DNA of 64,000 bases from Ryuthela nishihirai (GCA_038380435.1 JAWZYU010000034.1:25585404-25649403), one strand, 5' to 3'. Positions 22,301 through 37,300 are shown, counted from the stretch's first letter. Numbers and translations: made by a program. Notes: generated by a model from the sequence alone, not told the origin.

Positions 22301-25300
22301 TGTCCATTTTACCCCCTGTGCTCAGAATGGTTCCGCTCAGAGGTGGAACAAACCTCTTTAGCTTGCGGCCTTGGCCATTTAGTCTATTGTGTGACAAAAA
22401 TTGCTGCTCAGACTTAAAACAACCCAAGTGCAAGCAGTGCGGAGAATACACGCACTGAACTTCATGCTGTTTCCTCTAACTCCAGAAAAACTAGTATTTA
22501 ATAAGATACTTGATTTTGTTTAAAAAAAAAGAGAAAAATAAATTTAGCTGTAAAAAAATAGTACTTACCCCAGATGACAGAGTACAGACTAATATGTCAC
22601 TTTTAGCTAACATGAATACGTCAGCGAGAATTCCCCAGAATGAATCATTGCTATATCTAGTTGAAAAATTTGAAGCCAGATTTGCATTTGATGGGTTATA
22701 GATGAAAGTGTAGGAGGGAAATCTGAAAGAAACAATTTTCTATAAAAAAATTATTTAAACAACCACTCTTCAATAATTTAGAAACTTTAGCAATTTATTC
22801 TCTGAACCAGTAGTAATTCCCAACTTTTTAATTCCGCGGCACAACTTTGAGGATGAGAAATTGTCGCGGAATTTTTTGACAAACCAAAATTGTGCAGTCG
22901 ACTGCTTGCGAAGTTATTGGGAGTAGAAAGCCTCTGTCACCAGTCACGTCAACAAGATTGGGTTGTTTTACCTATGAGCGTCGCGTTTTTACTGAATGGT
23001 TAGGTGACAAGGACTCAGACACCTTTCCCAAGACCATCGGTATCTCCTATTGATCAAGAACAGGACGGGGAGTTTTGTGACGCGATACCGAATGACCCCG
23101 CCTCCCCCGTCAAGAATTACTGTATTTGGTTGTCGGGTTATTTTACCTCTTACCGGCAGTTTTTTACATACAACGGGTTAAATGGCTAGGTTACAAAAAC
23201 CCCGAAAGCTCAGAGTAGATTGGGGGAATGAACCCACTGGGCAGCTCTTCTGTCTTTAATTTGGAAGCCTCCCATCAAGGCCATCCAGCGCATTCTTTAA
23301 CGTGCACAATGTATGGTCTGCACACGGACCACGGCTTAAAGTCCCATCCGGCGGACAGCAGCCTTTTCGAGCCCAACCGTGTCCACTTCTGACTTAGGGT
23401 GGGGAGGTTTGCTGAGAAAAATCTCAACGCTGGCCCAGGTTGGACTCGAACCTTGGAACTACGGATTAGGAGCCTGGCCATAGCATCCTAGAACGCCCTG
23501 GCACGCTACCCACTAACCAATCCTGCCTCCAGCGTCATCCAGGAAGTGAACGAGTGATTTCTGTTGTATCTCCTAACTTACAAATCGTTGAATGTTAATT
23601 AGTAATGAGTAAAAGGAGATGAATCAAATTTTAACTAGGTTGCAGAAGTGATAGGTCTCTGAAGATTTTTACCCACGGGTAATTATTGTTACAGATTAAA
23701 AGAAAAAGTTGAGAGATTTGAAATCCGTTCAGTCCTTCAAGATCAAATAAAGGTTAAATTTCAATTTACACATACTAGAATGATGAAAAGTGGTGCCTAA
23801 ACAGTATTTCGTGACCTAACACATCAGAAAAAATAAAAAAATATCAGATCCAGTGTGTCTTTTAAGGTCACATATAGATCTATCCTTGTTCAATATGTAC
23901 TAGCCGAAAATGAGTGCCTAGGGCTATATGCAGGGTGTGCGATTGTCAGGGGGAGATATTAGAATTATAAATATGTATTTAAAAGTACATATTTATAGTA
24001 TCAGAGAAAATTTTTATAATATGTATATATATAATAATTAATAATATATATAATTTATAATATATATATCATAATTATAATTATAACAGACAACTAAATA
24101 TTTTTATAATCAAAAATAACTATACGAGGGGAGGGGTCGAAATTTGGATGCTCGGGCACTTGCCGTAATCGAGCCCGAACATTTCAGAAACATTATGAAA
24201 TTTCAGATCCAACGTGTGCTTCAAGGTCAAATAAAGGTCAATGTTCTAGCTACATCTGCTAAAAAGTTGAGAATTTGTGACTGAAAATAATTTGGGTAGC
24301 AGACCGGAGCACAAAAAAAAAGTTAAATTACAGATCTGAGCTGGTTCTCAAGGTCGAATTGAGGTCAGAGTGACAGTCGAGAAATAAAGGTGGCCCCGAC
24401 TGTCTTCTGCTTTTGCTACTGAAAGCTTGTTTAAGGAAATGATGAACTTTGAATGTCACCCATAATGACGGGCGTTAAACTCATATTTTAAGACTATTAT
24501 ATCGTCTTTGATGCATATTTACTTTGTTTCGGATTTCAACAATTTCTTTTTGTTCTGAATGACTGAAAGATTCTTACTTCTGTTTTAATTCCCTTATAAC
24601 TGCAGGTTCATCTGTCGCTACGAATACCTTACGCTTTACCTCCTTCGATTTTAGTTCAAGGCTCCGGAAGTGATCCTCAACATAGTTCATATATTCCTCT
24701 ACTGCGTGGGACTTAGCTTCACTTCTAATCTTGTCCGTTCTTCGCACGTGGATTCTGTAAAAGGAAAAGACTCAGAATTATAGTTAGTCATTTATTTTGG
24801 TATATTTGCCACGAAATATCTATTAAACAAATCGCTATTACTTTTCAGACTCTTCTTCAGTGTACTCATGTATCTCCATTAAGAAAACTGAAAGTTGTTT
24901 TTACAATTGTACTTGTGCAAGACCACAGGGGAGAAGTACACAGCAGGAAAATGCCTTCCACAGAAATTGGCATTGGTATTTTGGGAAAGCCAATTTTTAA
25001 CAAACTGAAGTAAATGACGATCAAAGATGAAGAATGGCTCTCTGAATAGAATAGCAATTTCCAAAAGCAGAGTTGGAACTAAATTGTAATTCCCTTACAG
25101 AACTTTGGAACAGAATGCCAAACCGGTACTTGATGTTCACAAACTTTTGAAAAATAATACATTTCCGGTACTTAATGTTCACAAACCTTTGGAAATGAAT
25201 GCCTTTCGGATACTTGACGTTCTCAAACCTTCGGAACGTAAGGCCATTCCTGTACTTGATGTTCACAAACCTTTGGAACAGAATGCCAATCCAGTAGTTC

Positions 25301-28300
25301 AAGCTCATAAATCTTTGGAATATAATGCCCTACATGTACTTGATGTTCCCAAGCTTTTGGAAAATAACACCGTTCAGGTACTTGATGTTTCCAAATATTT
25401 GGAAAATAATGCTAATCCGGAATTAATGCTCTCAAACATTTGGGAAGGAATGCTGTTCTGGAACTTGATATTTCCAAACCTTTCGAATGGAATGTCATTC
25501 TGGGTACTCGATTGTTCCAAAGCATTGAACTGACATAATATGACAACAGCGTAGCTGACATGCATGTTTGCAACATCCAGGTCTGTAAATGTGATTTTTG
25601 TTTCTTGTAATTGTTAGTTATTTTGAACGTTTTTACGGAATTCTTTGATAAATATAAAATGAATACTGGGATATCTACTTAGAATGGTTAGAAAAAGTTG
25701 ATTTATAAGTAAGATATTAAACGTTTTGGGTACTGAGTTTGGTAATAAGTGATTTCCGATTGGTCTGTAAATGGTAGCTAGGTAGTCACTGGAAGGAGAG
25801 CTATGCACCAATATCCTGTCATGATGCATAGAACCGGCCAAGCCTAGCACCTAATGTCCCGCCCCGCCTTCTCGTGGTGCAGACCGTTAGTACCTTTCAA
25901 AAGAGATACTCTCTTGTGGAAGTGAACGGAAGGGGAGGGCTGCCAGATTAGTGTGGCCTACTGATCTGGACAACTATGGCTACTTTTCTTTTTTTTTTCA
26001 ACCCTGCTGAGGAGTGGTCAACCACACAGGGTCCTGGTGCTGACCATATAAACCCACTGTAGCGGACAGATATACGGCTCTGAGCTTGATTATGCATCCT
26101 GAATTTGCTGCACTGGTGGGCTTCTGTGGAGGGAAAACCTTCCGCTGTGTTTTCTGTTTGTTTGTGGGCTGACAGCTGGGACTCGAACCTGAGAACTACA
26201 GATTACGAGCCTGGCGCGCTACCGACTGAGCCACCCCTGCCCTAGTTTGATCTGGAGTTCCATAATCAAACTATAGGTAAATGCGGAGAGATTAAAAAAG
26301 ATGAAGTTCTATATGTAGTCTTAAGCCTAAAGAAATGTCAGCCTCAAAGGATCCCCGACCTGCACACGATCAGTAGGAGACACCGATGGGCTTGGAAAGG
26401 CCGCCGTCCGTCGGATGGGACATTAAGTCGTGGTCACGTGATCGGGAGATCCATACCCTTGTGCACGTTAAAGAACAAGCTGGATGGCCTTGACGGTAGG
26501 CTGCCATCTGTCTCCCAACAGCTGCTCCAGTGGGTCCCCTCCCCCAACCTTCTCTGAGCCTTCGGGGTCCTTGTGACCTGGCCATTTAGCCAATAGTGTG
26601 CAAAAAAGTGCCGCTCAGAGGTAAAACAACTAAACCCAAGCCAGCCTCAAAGGAAAAATAAGAATCTGAAAGATTTTATCTGCATCCTGTAGCAGATACT
26701 TTTGAACTAAAGGACAAACCAAAATGTGTCAGTCCTACAAAAGCAGATTTAATTATCTTAGTTAATGAATTAAGAATGGATATCAAAGCTGTTAATACCA
26801 GTGTTAATAAAATGATATGACAGAATTGAAAGAACCCTTGGAATTCACCCATGCCCACTTACAAGACCACATTAACACCACATTCAGAGACTTTAAGAGA
26901 AAGTTCAATAATATGAGAGAAGACTACCAAAGGATAGTTAGGGAAAATGAGCATTTAATAACAATAATAATAATAACTTTATTTATGCCTTAGTATGGTT
27001 ATATACATAGATTAACCCGCTATCATTATGGCTTGTCAGCAGATACTGAAACAATATATTGAAGATCTTGGACATGATCTTAGTGAATTGGAGATCAGAT
27101 CAAAAGCTCAAAAGGTTGAAATCCCTGGTATACTAGAACAACTTAATTAAAATTTATCTGCTGTTGTGCAAAGGTTTCCAGATATCTTAGATATACAACC
27201 TAAGGATGAAATCATAACTGTACATAGAATAATAACAAGAAATACAAACAAAGTCTAACCTATCATTGTTAGATTTCAAGACACTTCTATCAAGAGCAAA
27301 TGGATTAAAAAGGCCAAAGAAAAGAAGGATTTAAAGGCAGACATGATTAATGAAGACTTTGGGAATAATAAAATCTTCGTAAATGAACATTTGTCTAAAT
27401 ATATAAATAACTAACTGGTTTACAAGTCAAACATTTTAAAATTAAACATGGATACAAATTTCTCTGGGTGAAAAAAGGCAAATTCTTCCAGAGAAAGGTG
27501 GTAGCTCAAAATTTAGAATTAGAAGAGAAAAGGATATATTACTCTTGTAATTTAATGGTTAAATTGTTTTCCTAGAATGATGAAATTTTCCTCAAATGTT
27601 ATGTTTAACGACGAATCAGAATATTCTATTTATAATATAAATTCTTCCGTTAGTATATTTTTTATTCTTTTCAACATTAGAAACTTGAGACACATTTACA
27701 GTGAATTGCTTAGAAACCTGAAATGTACTGGAAAAGATTTAGATCTGATTTTACTTTCTGAGATATGGTTAAAAACTGAAGAAATATCTCTGAACAATAT
27801 TGATGGGTATAAATATTTTGTAATTGCAGAGACGCAAACAGATCAGGGGGTGTTTTAATACATGATAAAGAGAGGGAAAATGTGATTTTCAACTAATTGA
27901 TTTTGATTTATCTTTAAGTAGCTCAGAGACATTGAATCTTTATGAATGCAAGCTTAATATTTCTTTAATATTAGTTGGATATCACATAATTATTCAATAA
28001 TATTTTAATCCTGAATTGAAAGAAACGTTAAATTATGCTAAAAAGGAAAATGTATATTTCATTGGTGATATTAATATTGATTTGCTTCAAAACACTCAAG
28101 ATATAGCTGAATGTTTAAACATTATGAGTGAATTTGGTTTTAAAAACATATTGATATTCCAATTATATTGTCTAACAGGAATGTTAGCTGCTTAGATAAC
28201 TTTTTTTTGCTAGAACAAATTCTCATAACACAGAAGTTTTTCTTATAACTCTAAATTCAATGATCATTACACAATTATTATTCGTTTATTTAAAAAAGAG

Positions 28301-31300
28301 ATGAACCTAACAAAAAAACAAAAGAAACAATAAACTATAAATTTTTGAAGGTCGTATAAAAAAATTACGTCATGAGTGTTTACAGATGAATAAAGGTGAG
28401 TTCAATACATATTATGGGAATTAGGTACAAACAATTTCCCAAAATAAAATTTAATTTACTCACCAAAAAACTAGAAATAGAAAAGCTGGAAAAATTAGAT
28501 AACCAAAGAAATTTTTACGTGTATAAATGAAAAGGAAGCATAATATAGAAAATACAAAAGAAATCCTATCTATTGAAATGGCTTACAGAAATTATTGTAA
28601 GTTCCTTAAACAGAAGTAAATAATGCTAAAGAGGTTATCACACAGGAAATGTTCAAAATTCTGGAAGAAATGCAAAAGAAAAAATGGAACTATATCAACA
28701 CTTTGATAGATAGAATAAACAAAACGAATTATACTGTTACGAGAGACAGGTTTACATGGTTTTATACCGTTACGAGAAACTGGTTTATACATGGTTTTAT
28801 TGTTACGAGAGACTAAGTCTCTCGTAACAATAAAACCATGATGTGTTGGTGCCATTTGATGCTCGTGTTGTGCCTCAGCGGGAGAATTTCATCACTAATC
28901 TGTTGGAACAGAGAAAGGTTTTAAAATATAACGAGTGAAGAAAACTTTGAAAAGTTCACTGTATTCTAAAGAGTTTAATTGTCTTTTAGTAGAGTTAGCT
29001 TTATGAAATCTAATTTTAGTGGAAGTAATGTGTCGAAGTCTACTAGTGTAAAAGCAAAGGAGATTTGATGGCGGCGAGTTATTTAAGGTATAAAAATAGA
29101 AGTGGAAAGGTATGCGTTGGTAAATTATAGGTTTATTCACCAAGATAATTATGTCTCATATTGAATGTTGTAAAAAGATTCCCCTTATGCGTTGAATAGA
29201 GTCTGTAAGACTTGTAATAAAGTTTAATTCTCTACCTTCAGAAATTAGAAATGAAAATAACCCTCTGTATTTAAAAGATATTTAGGTAATTTTTTGTTTT
29301 AAATATTTCAAATGCAAAACTTTATTGTAAAGAAACTGAGTTTTATTTTATATTGTTGTTTACCATGTGATATAGTGTGCTGTTGCTGAAATATTCATTG
29401 GTAATGTTCAGCAGAACCTGGACGGGCAGTTGCCTCTTGGTTCTCAATTGTAAAGATCAAAATTATGTTTCTTTGATTTACTGAAAATTTTTATTTTATT
29501 GTGGCTAGTCTTTGTGTATTGTTTTCTGTGTACTTTTTGCATTGATGCAGTAAATTATCATTATTATTATTAAATGCCATTCCGGTGCTTGATGTTTCTC
29601 AGTCATGAACTAGAATATGCTGTTGTACTTGATGTTTTCGAATATTTGACTGCAGGTAGATCTGTACATTCTAAACAAAATATTTTTTAAATATTAGTGT
29701 CATATACAATATTTTTCAGCCCTACCTGATGTAGTGATTAGCGTACCTGACTACTAATGCAGCGGGCCGATCCTTTGTGTATATGTTTTCTTGTCAAATC
29801 AAAAAGTGGAAAGCTTGACCAGGGACAAGCTTTTCACTGCTTCTAGGTTATTATCCGTCCTTTGTGTACGGGAGAACCTTCTCTTTTTCAAAGATATATA
29901 TATATAGATATATAGTTTAGTAACCATGGGAACCTTTACTGATATTTAGCAAATTTAAATTTGTTTTTATGATAACTACTGGTAATGGAATTAATATCTC
30001 TTTTTTAAATTCGTGATGAGACTTCCAAAAGCACCAGAATATCTGCAGGAAATGACAGAATAAGGAAACAACGCAACTCGAGATTCGAACCCCAACATTT
30101 GCACTGTCACCGTGAACCATCAAGATACCACTATGACATGGAGGTGTTATTTAAACAGTATATTTATACATCCATGTGTACTGAAACGACTAATCTGAAA
30201 ATTGCAGAGTTCAATTTTTTCGACAATAACATATTTAGATTTTAGTAGTTCTATAGAAAGTTTAGAAATCCTGGAAACGTTTCACTGCAGATTGCCAGAT
30301 TGGTGAGACTTTAAGAAAGAGTTCAATAATATGAGAGAAGACTACCAAAGGGTAATTAGGGATAATGAGCATTTAATAATAATAATAACTTTATTTATGC
30401 CTTAGTATGGTTATTTACATAGATTAACCGGCTATCATTATGGCTTGTCAGCATATACTGAAACAATATATCGAAGATCTTAGACATTATCTTAATGAAT
30501 TGGAGATCAGATCAAAAGCTCAAAAGGTTGAAATCCCTCTGAATGGCACTTTCTTTTACACAATGGGCTAGAGGACCAGGTCACAAGGACACTGATTGCT
30601 CAGAGACGTTAGGGAACCAGCTGAATGGCTGTTAAGAGACAGGATGTAACCTCCCATCAAGGCCATAAAGCTTGTTCTTCTTCAAAAGGTTGAAATCCCT
30701 CTGAATGGCACTTTCTTTTACACAATGGGCTAGAGGACCAGGTCACAAGGACACTGATAGCTCAGAGACGTTAGGGGACCCGCTGAATGGCTGTTAAGAG
30801 ACAGTATGTAACCTCCCATCAAGGCCACAAAGCTTGTTCTTTAACGTGCACAGGGTGTGGCTCTACCTCACGCGAAGCCACAGCTTAAGTCTCATCCGAC
30901 GGACAGCGTACTTCCCAAGCCCACAGGTGTCCCCTACTGCCCAAGGGTAGCGAGATAGAGATATGTCAACGGTTGCCCAGGTGGAATTCGAATCTTTGAA
31001 CTGCGGATTATGAGTTTGGAGCACTACTGACTGAGCCACCCATCCATTACCAGAAAAACTGACTGGGTACAAATGGTTCATTCCAAAATTCAAACGATCA
31101 TGGGCTTACTCGATCAAATGCAGTAAGAGTAATAAACTGGTACAGAAAATCTTGTTATAAAATAAACAATCCAATACCATTCATCCTATGGAATGATTGG
31201 CACAGTCGGTAGCGTGTCAGGCTCATAATCTGCAGTTCCCAGGTTCCAGTGTTTCCTCGGCCAACGTTGAGATACCACAGCTGAGGTGTCCCCTACTGAT

Positions 31301-34300
31301 GGAGGTTAGGGCATGGAGTTTTTCGAAGATAAATATCAACACTGGTCCAGGTGGGACTCGCACTTGGCAACTGCAAATTACGAGCCTGGCACGCTAACGA
31401 ATGAGCCACTCCACCTAGCCTCTGAGCGGCACTTGTTTTTGCACACCCTGTGCTAAATTTCGTAGTCACAAGGACCCCAAAGGCTCAGAGAAGTTTGGGG
31501 GAAGGTAATGTAACTGGAACAGTTATTAGGCCTCCTTCCCCCATTTTTAAGAACTTTTTTGAGAAGAAGTTCTTAAAAAATTCTGAAGCTGCCTGTCAAG
31601 GCCATCCAGCGTTTTTTCTGAGGTGCGCAAGATATGACCCTCCTACACACGGGTCAACGGTTTAACGTCCCATTCGACGGACGTAACCTTTACAAGCCTA
31701 TCTGTGTTTCCTAGTGACCGAGGGCAGGGTGGTGAGGTGGTGGTTGCGGATATAGATTTCAACCCTGACGCGGGTATGACTGGAATACTGGGTATATCTT
31801 GGGATTCAATTGTATTAGAGCATTTTCTACTTACCCAGCAACACTCGTATCGAAACTTATGTTTTTGCTCTTTCGATCAAGAAACGAGTTCAAATGTTGG
31901 TTTGGTCTCATCAGATAATACATGAATTGCCCATACCACCAGGCCATTGGGTTGTCATGGATACGCACCAGACGAGGTGTGATGTCAGATGGAAGCTTCG
32001 TCAACAGTCCTCTAACAGTAGGACCTAAAAGAATTATAAAAGATATTACAATTAATGCATTTTATTTGTTGTTCTCACTTTCTTTAAGAATCAATTACTA
32101 CGCATCAAGAAGGTGTTATGTCATAATATTTATCGAGGACCGTGCACAGTGTCTGGGGTGCTCGGAAGGGTAAAACTCTATCTGAAGCTTCATTCAATTT
32201 TTTACAACATTCTTTTGTTTAAAAACTGTTGGGAAATTAAAATTATGCGAGTTTCTAAAATCTCATTTTTTATTGTTTACAAGAAATCACAAAGTTCATA
32301 ATAAAAATTTGAGTACAATTTTTAGTTTAACTTTAAATTATCATCTGTAATAATGAACGGTGTCTCTGTATCTGTGTCTGTGACAGTAATAAATCGTCGT
32401 AAAATCGTGGTAGACGCTTGAGACTTTCACAAAATATTTCTGGTTGTGGTCTGGTTGCGGTGCAAGATTTCTAGTTGAAATTCCAAAAGGGGCTTACTTG
32501 AACAAGAATATTTACATTGTTATGCCTACGAGAAACGGTAATCGCAGTAAAATTTATTGTTTTCCATCCTCTGCCACCCCTATCACCAGTGAGGGAACAC
32601 GGTGTGTTTCGGCTCCTGTATTTCCTCCTTGTTCAATGATAATTTGTTTGAGTGCAGTCCTTATACTTTCGATGGTGATTGACGAATGTCTGGACTCTCA
32701 GACGGTAAGACTTTTTAAATCAAATTTAGTGTGGATTTCAACAGTACTATCAATGAAAAGTTTACTTCTCTATTTGGTTTTCTTTTGTGTGGTCAGCATC
32801 AAAACATTAGCCCTTGCATGACACTGCACCGTCCTTGAACTTAAGACTATCTAATGCAGCCTCTCTCCACCCTCAGCAGACATTTGACAACCGACGCAAT
32901 TTTGGCGTGCTACTTTCTCTCGGAGAGCAGTGACGTAGATGGCCGTGCTAAAGATTAGGAAGCGTGTGGTCAATGTTCATTGTGAAAATATCATCGTGTT
33001 TCAAAGTGCAGACTGTGTAATATTATAATTACACTGTGTTCAGAGTTCAGGTGTGTGAAATGTGAGTCAAAGGCAGATAGCTTTAAGTATTGTATTAAAT
33101 GTAACATATGTTAGAATGTGTTTTTATTATTGTTTGGGAATAAAAGGAGAAAATTTTAGGAAATTTTCCTCTGAAAGATACTCTAAATGGAAATGTGAGT
33201 TATGATCGGAAAATAAAAGTATGAAAGGAAGAAATGAACTACAATCTGGATCAAATAGGCACTGCATCGCAATTAAATGTGCAAGTCATTGATAGTGAGA
33301 ATTTTAATAAAGAAAGGAATACATCTGGTCTTACAGAGAAAAAAAGCAATCTGGAATGAAAAAGAACTGAACTTTAGAGATCTCACTATGAGTGACATTA
33401 GAAACTGTATTGAAGAGGAGTTTGAAAGTTTAAATAAGGGATTAACGTTGGAATTGACTAAAATGAAAAAGTCTCTCGAGTTCAGTTCTGAGTTTATAAT
33501 GGACCTGAAAATTGTCATGAAAGAAACTAAAAAGTGATATACCAGAAATGAAAAAAGTAAATTTTAATTACTGAAAACAAGGTTTTTGCTAATCAAGTAT
33601 TGGACTTCAGACAAGTGGATTACTTGGAAGAATATTCTAGAAACTCTAATTTGGAAATTGTAGGTGTACCTGATGATGTAGGATAGAAACTAGAAGAAGT
33701 CTTCGAAGGAATTCAGAAAGCCTTAAATGGAACAGAAGAGAGAGAAATAAGCAGTATATACATATAGAGTGCCTACATCCATCAGAAACAAAATAAAACC
33801 AAATATAGTGCAATTTATAGATAAGGATGAAGGAGCAAAATTTTGCTGGCGACAAAGAAGAAAAATTTCTTTTCCTCAGACTATCTTCGAGATTCAGGTG
33901 CTCAAAAGTATATCACATTAAATATTTGAAACCGTCGCATAAAGAGCTACTCTACGAAACGAAACAACACAAGCATAAGCATCACTATAAATTTCTATGG
34001 ACTAAAGATGGAAAAGTTTTCATCAGAAAAGGTGAAAACTCAAGGATAATAGGGTATTAAATTGGGCATTTACATTGCCCAGTTTTAATACTATTGGATA
34101 GTTATCAGTTACATCCTTAACATATATCGCTGAAATATGCTGAACGAGATATTTCTGTGTCCTTATAAAGATATGATCAATTCAAGATCTTGAGTCTTTG
34201 AATAATATGGTACTTTTTGATATCAAAGAATGATAACCATATTCACACATTAAATTTATGTATGACAGAATATCATTTGTATCTTGTAATATATCACTGT

Positions 34301-37300
34301 TTATATCCCAAATTATAACACTATTTTTATAATTCATCGTGTATAATATATCTTCCCTCTGCTGCACAAAAAATTTAAATTGGTGTGTTTATGTGATTTA
34401 TATATCGCCCAAATATTCATATCTAAATTTTTATCACAGACATATAAACATTCTGCAGTATTCATATTGAAAGGTGTTTTAACGAAGTTAAAGATATTAG
34501 TTTTAAAACAAAATACCCCCCCCTAAATCTGTTTCTTCCCCTATAGTCATAAAGCATATCATTACCATCAATTTTAAATGTATCAACTTCGTTTTCCGAT
34601 ACCCATATCTCACTGAGCACCGAAATATCAATTTTGTAATTAACCATTTCTAATAAGTGTTCTATTTCATTGAAATGAGCACGAATACTTCTAACATTAA
34701 TATGAAAAATAATATAATTCAGAGTATTATCACTATTTATATATTGCATAAACTCATTATCGCAACGAATAAAGTGTAATTAGCTACACTACTCTCTAAA
34801 GTAGGGATTCTCAACGTGGGGTACGCGGTAAAATTTTTTGAGTACGCCGTGAGAGCTCAAAAGTCGCTAGATCTAGTAACAAAGTCGCTAAGTTTGCAAC
34901 ACTGCTGTGCAAAAATGTCATTTATTCTGTTTACCGATATATAAGTAATTTATGAATACAAAATTAAATATATGTATATATATATATGTTTTATTTTATT
35001 CACATTATTACACTATAACTATAGTTTTTTCTATCTGTACAAGGGGTACGCCAGTTACATACACATTTCCAGGGGGTACGTGAAGCATAAAAGGTTGAGA
35101 ACCACTATGATGATATGATTGATGATATGATTGATTATGAATTATTTTATTCCCATTGTTATACTATAACTATAGTTTATATGCCAGTGAAGCATAAAAG
35201 GTTGAAAACCACTGCTCTAAAGCATCACTTCTCCACACTAAGTTATTATCCGTATAATTGAATGTTTTTGTAACCATTTTCAATTCAACATCGATAAATC
35301 TTCTTTACTCTTGATTCTAATTATCTTAGCGTTTTCATCTTTACTGATGAAAACTTTCACATTTTTAGTCCATACAAATTTATAATGATGCTTATGCTTG
35401 TGTTGTTTCGTTTCGTAGAGTAGCTCTTTATCCGACGGTGTCAAATGTTCAAAGTGATATGCTTTTGAACACGTGTATCTCGAAGATAATCCCAGAAAAT
35501 CAAATTCTTCTTCTTTGCCGCCATCAAAATCATGCTCCTTCATCCTTATCTTTAAATTGTAATATAATTGGTTTTATTTTGTTTCTGATGGATGTAGGCA
35601 CTCTATATGTATATGTCACCGACAAAGTTTTAAATCCGGCATTCTATAGAATGCCTAGGCATTGTATATAATGTCTAAAACTAGCCGGTAATGTATGAAA
35701 CGATTCATATTTCACACATTTCCTAGGCATTCTATAGAATGCCAGAAGGCAAATCGGCAAAGTATAAAATACTCCCGGCAGTGATGTTTAATGTCGCAAT
35801 GCGAGTCACGTGACTCTCGACGCTCTCCTCAAACAGAGAGCCAGAGCACTCAGTCCAATTCGAATTGACCAGTAAATGTTCCCCTGGGTCCCCTATAGGC
35901 TTACCCTGATTGCCAGATCCGCCAGTCCCTAGTGTCGGTAAAAAAGAGCGCCGTAGTTGGTCACTTTGGACACCAAAAAGACACCCTTCCATTCGGAAAA
36001 GCGCCCCCTAGCGTTGTAAGAGTGTAAAAGAGGGTTGCCTCAATAGGGATCCCAAAGTTTGAGAACCATAGCTTCCATAGAAAGACAGTTAAGGTCAAAA
36101 AACAGATTAAAAAAAGTCATCAAAAAACGACATATCACAAGCATCTCGGAACTCCACTGAAATAGATTTGACAAGTAGTAAAGTGAAATACGAGTATCCT
36201 AACTCGAATTGCAAACTTCGAATATTCAACACTTTACTAATTCGTTCTCACTTGGCTTTTCCTCATTTGGGGCGTTTTTTACTTGCTTGCTTACACGTTA
36301 CACTAAATTGGGAGGTCCTTATTCAGGCTTTCCCAGAACAAATAAGAAAATTCTTATAACAAATCCTCAAGTGTCTTTCTTGAGGGAATTAAGATATATT
36401 TTTTTTTCATATGATTTATTTTTTTTTTCATTTTTTATTATTTTTTTTCCTTTCTTTTTTTCATTCATTTTTTTATTTTTTTCATTCATTTTTTATTATT
36501 TTTTTTCCATTCATTTTTTTTATTATTTTTTTTGGTATATTTTTTTTTATAATTGATTCCAGATATTTGTCTCTTGCAGGAAGTTCAATAACAATTGATA
36601 AATTTTTTGTTGAAGTGAAAAATTAGGGGAATTTAGAATTGTATCTAAGGTAAATTCAGTAATTACAATATTCTCAAGTTCATGAAAAAATTTATTTCTT
36701 TGTAGGTTAAATTTGCCACAATTTAAGATTATATGGGTAGAATTTTCTTTTAAATTACATGATGTACAGTTAGGATTATCAATTAATTTTAAAAGGAATT
36801 TTGACTTGTTTAATAATATAGTATCTGTTTTTAATCGGAGAAGAGCGCTAATTTCTTGTCTATTAAAAACACTATTTGAGAAATAATTAATTTTGCTTGA
36901 GAGTAAATATCTAAAGTTAGGTTTAAACATAGAGTTAAGTTGAAAAAAATTTTCTGTCAAGGAGAATTCCAAATTATTTATCTCTTTTTTTGTATTTATA
37001 TAAAATTTATAAGTTGGAGAGCATATATTGAGGTCATGTGCTGCTTTCGCCATCTTATCCACTTCTTCATTTTCCTTAATACCAGTATGTCCTGGAGACC
37101 AACTTAGGTGGATTTTATTATTATTTTGAATAAAATTTTCTGTGTTTTGTTTAAGTAGTGAAGTAATGTAATATGGATATGTGGAGTATGATTGATACTG
37201 TGTTAATGTGAGAATAGCTCCTTTAGAATCAATAAAAATAACTATAAGTTGGTTTTTAGTATTTTGTAAAAGCCATTTCAAGGCAGCCAAAATGGCAAAA

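Larger units (their letters stand above)
26690..29578 (+). pseudogene. LINE with ORF1 and endonuclease, split by gypsy LTR
   Basis: ORF1 pieces (26700-27500) include RSKAQKVEIPGI, PIIVRFQDTSIKSKW, KKAKEKKDLKADMIN, and a degenerate GYKFLWVKKGK end, like arthropod LINE ORF1 proteins with an FP-like C-terminus. ORF2 opens at 27577 with endonuclease motifs (LDLILLSEIWL, later YFIGDINIDLL and a DHYTI end). The RT is missing. A gypsy LTR occupies 28736-29235, and the far 3' end (LPSEIRNENNPLYLKDI) with an (ATT)n tail resumes to 29578. An insertion with aataataataacttta at 26955-27060 breaks ORF1. Confidence 0.75.

Noticed and set aside
25105..25533. 142-aa ORF with 14-residue repeats as a repeat protein
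   Set aside because: A 42-bp minisatellite gives open frames on both strands; no start context, splice or conserved flank supports a gene.
32444..32821. 125-aa plus-strand ORF with hydrophobic end
   Set aside because: It overlaps the leader of a LINE shared, inverted, with 40.5-40.8 kb; no independent support.
36209..36626. Phe-rich ORF resembling a membrane protein
   Set aside because: This is the T-rich strand of the A-rich 3' tail of the RT/RNase H LINE.
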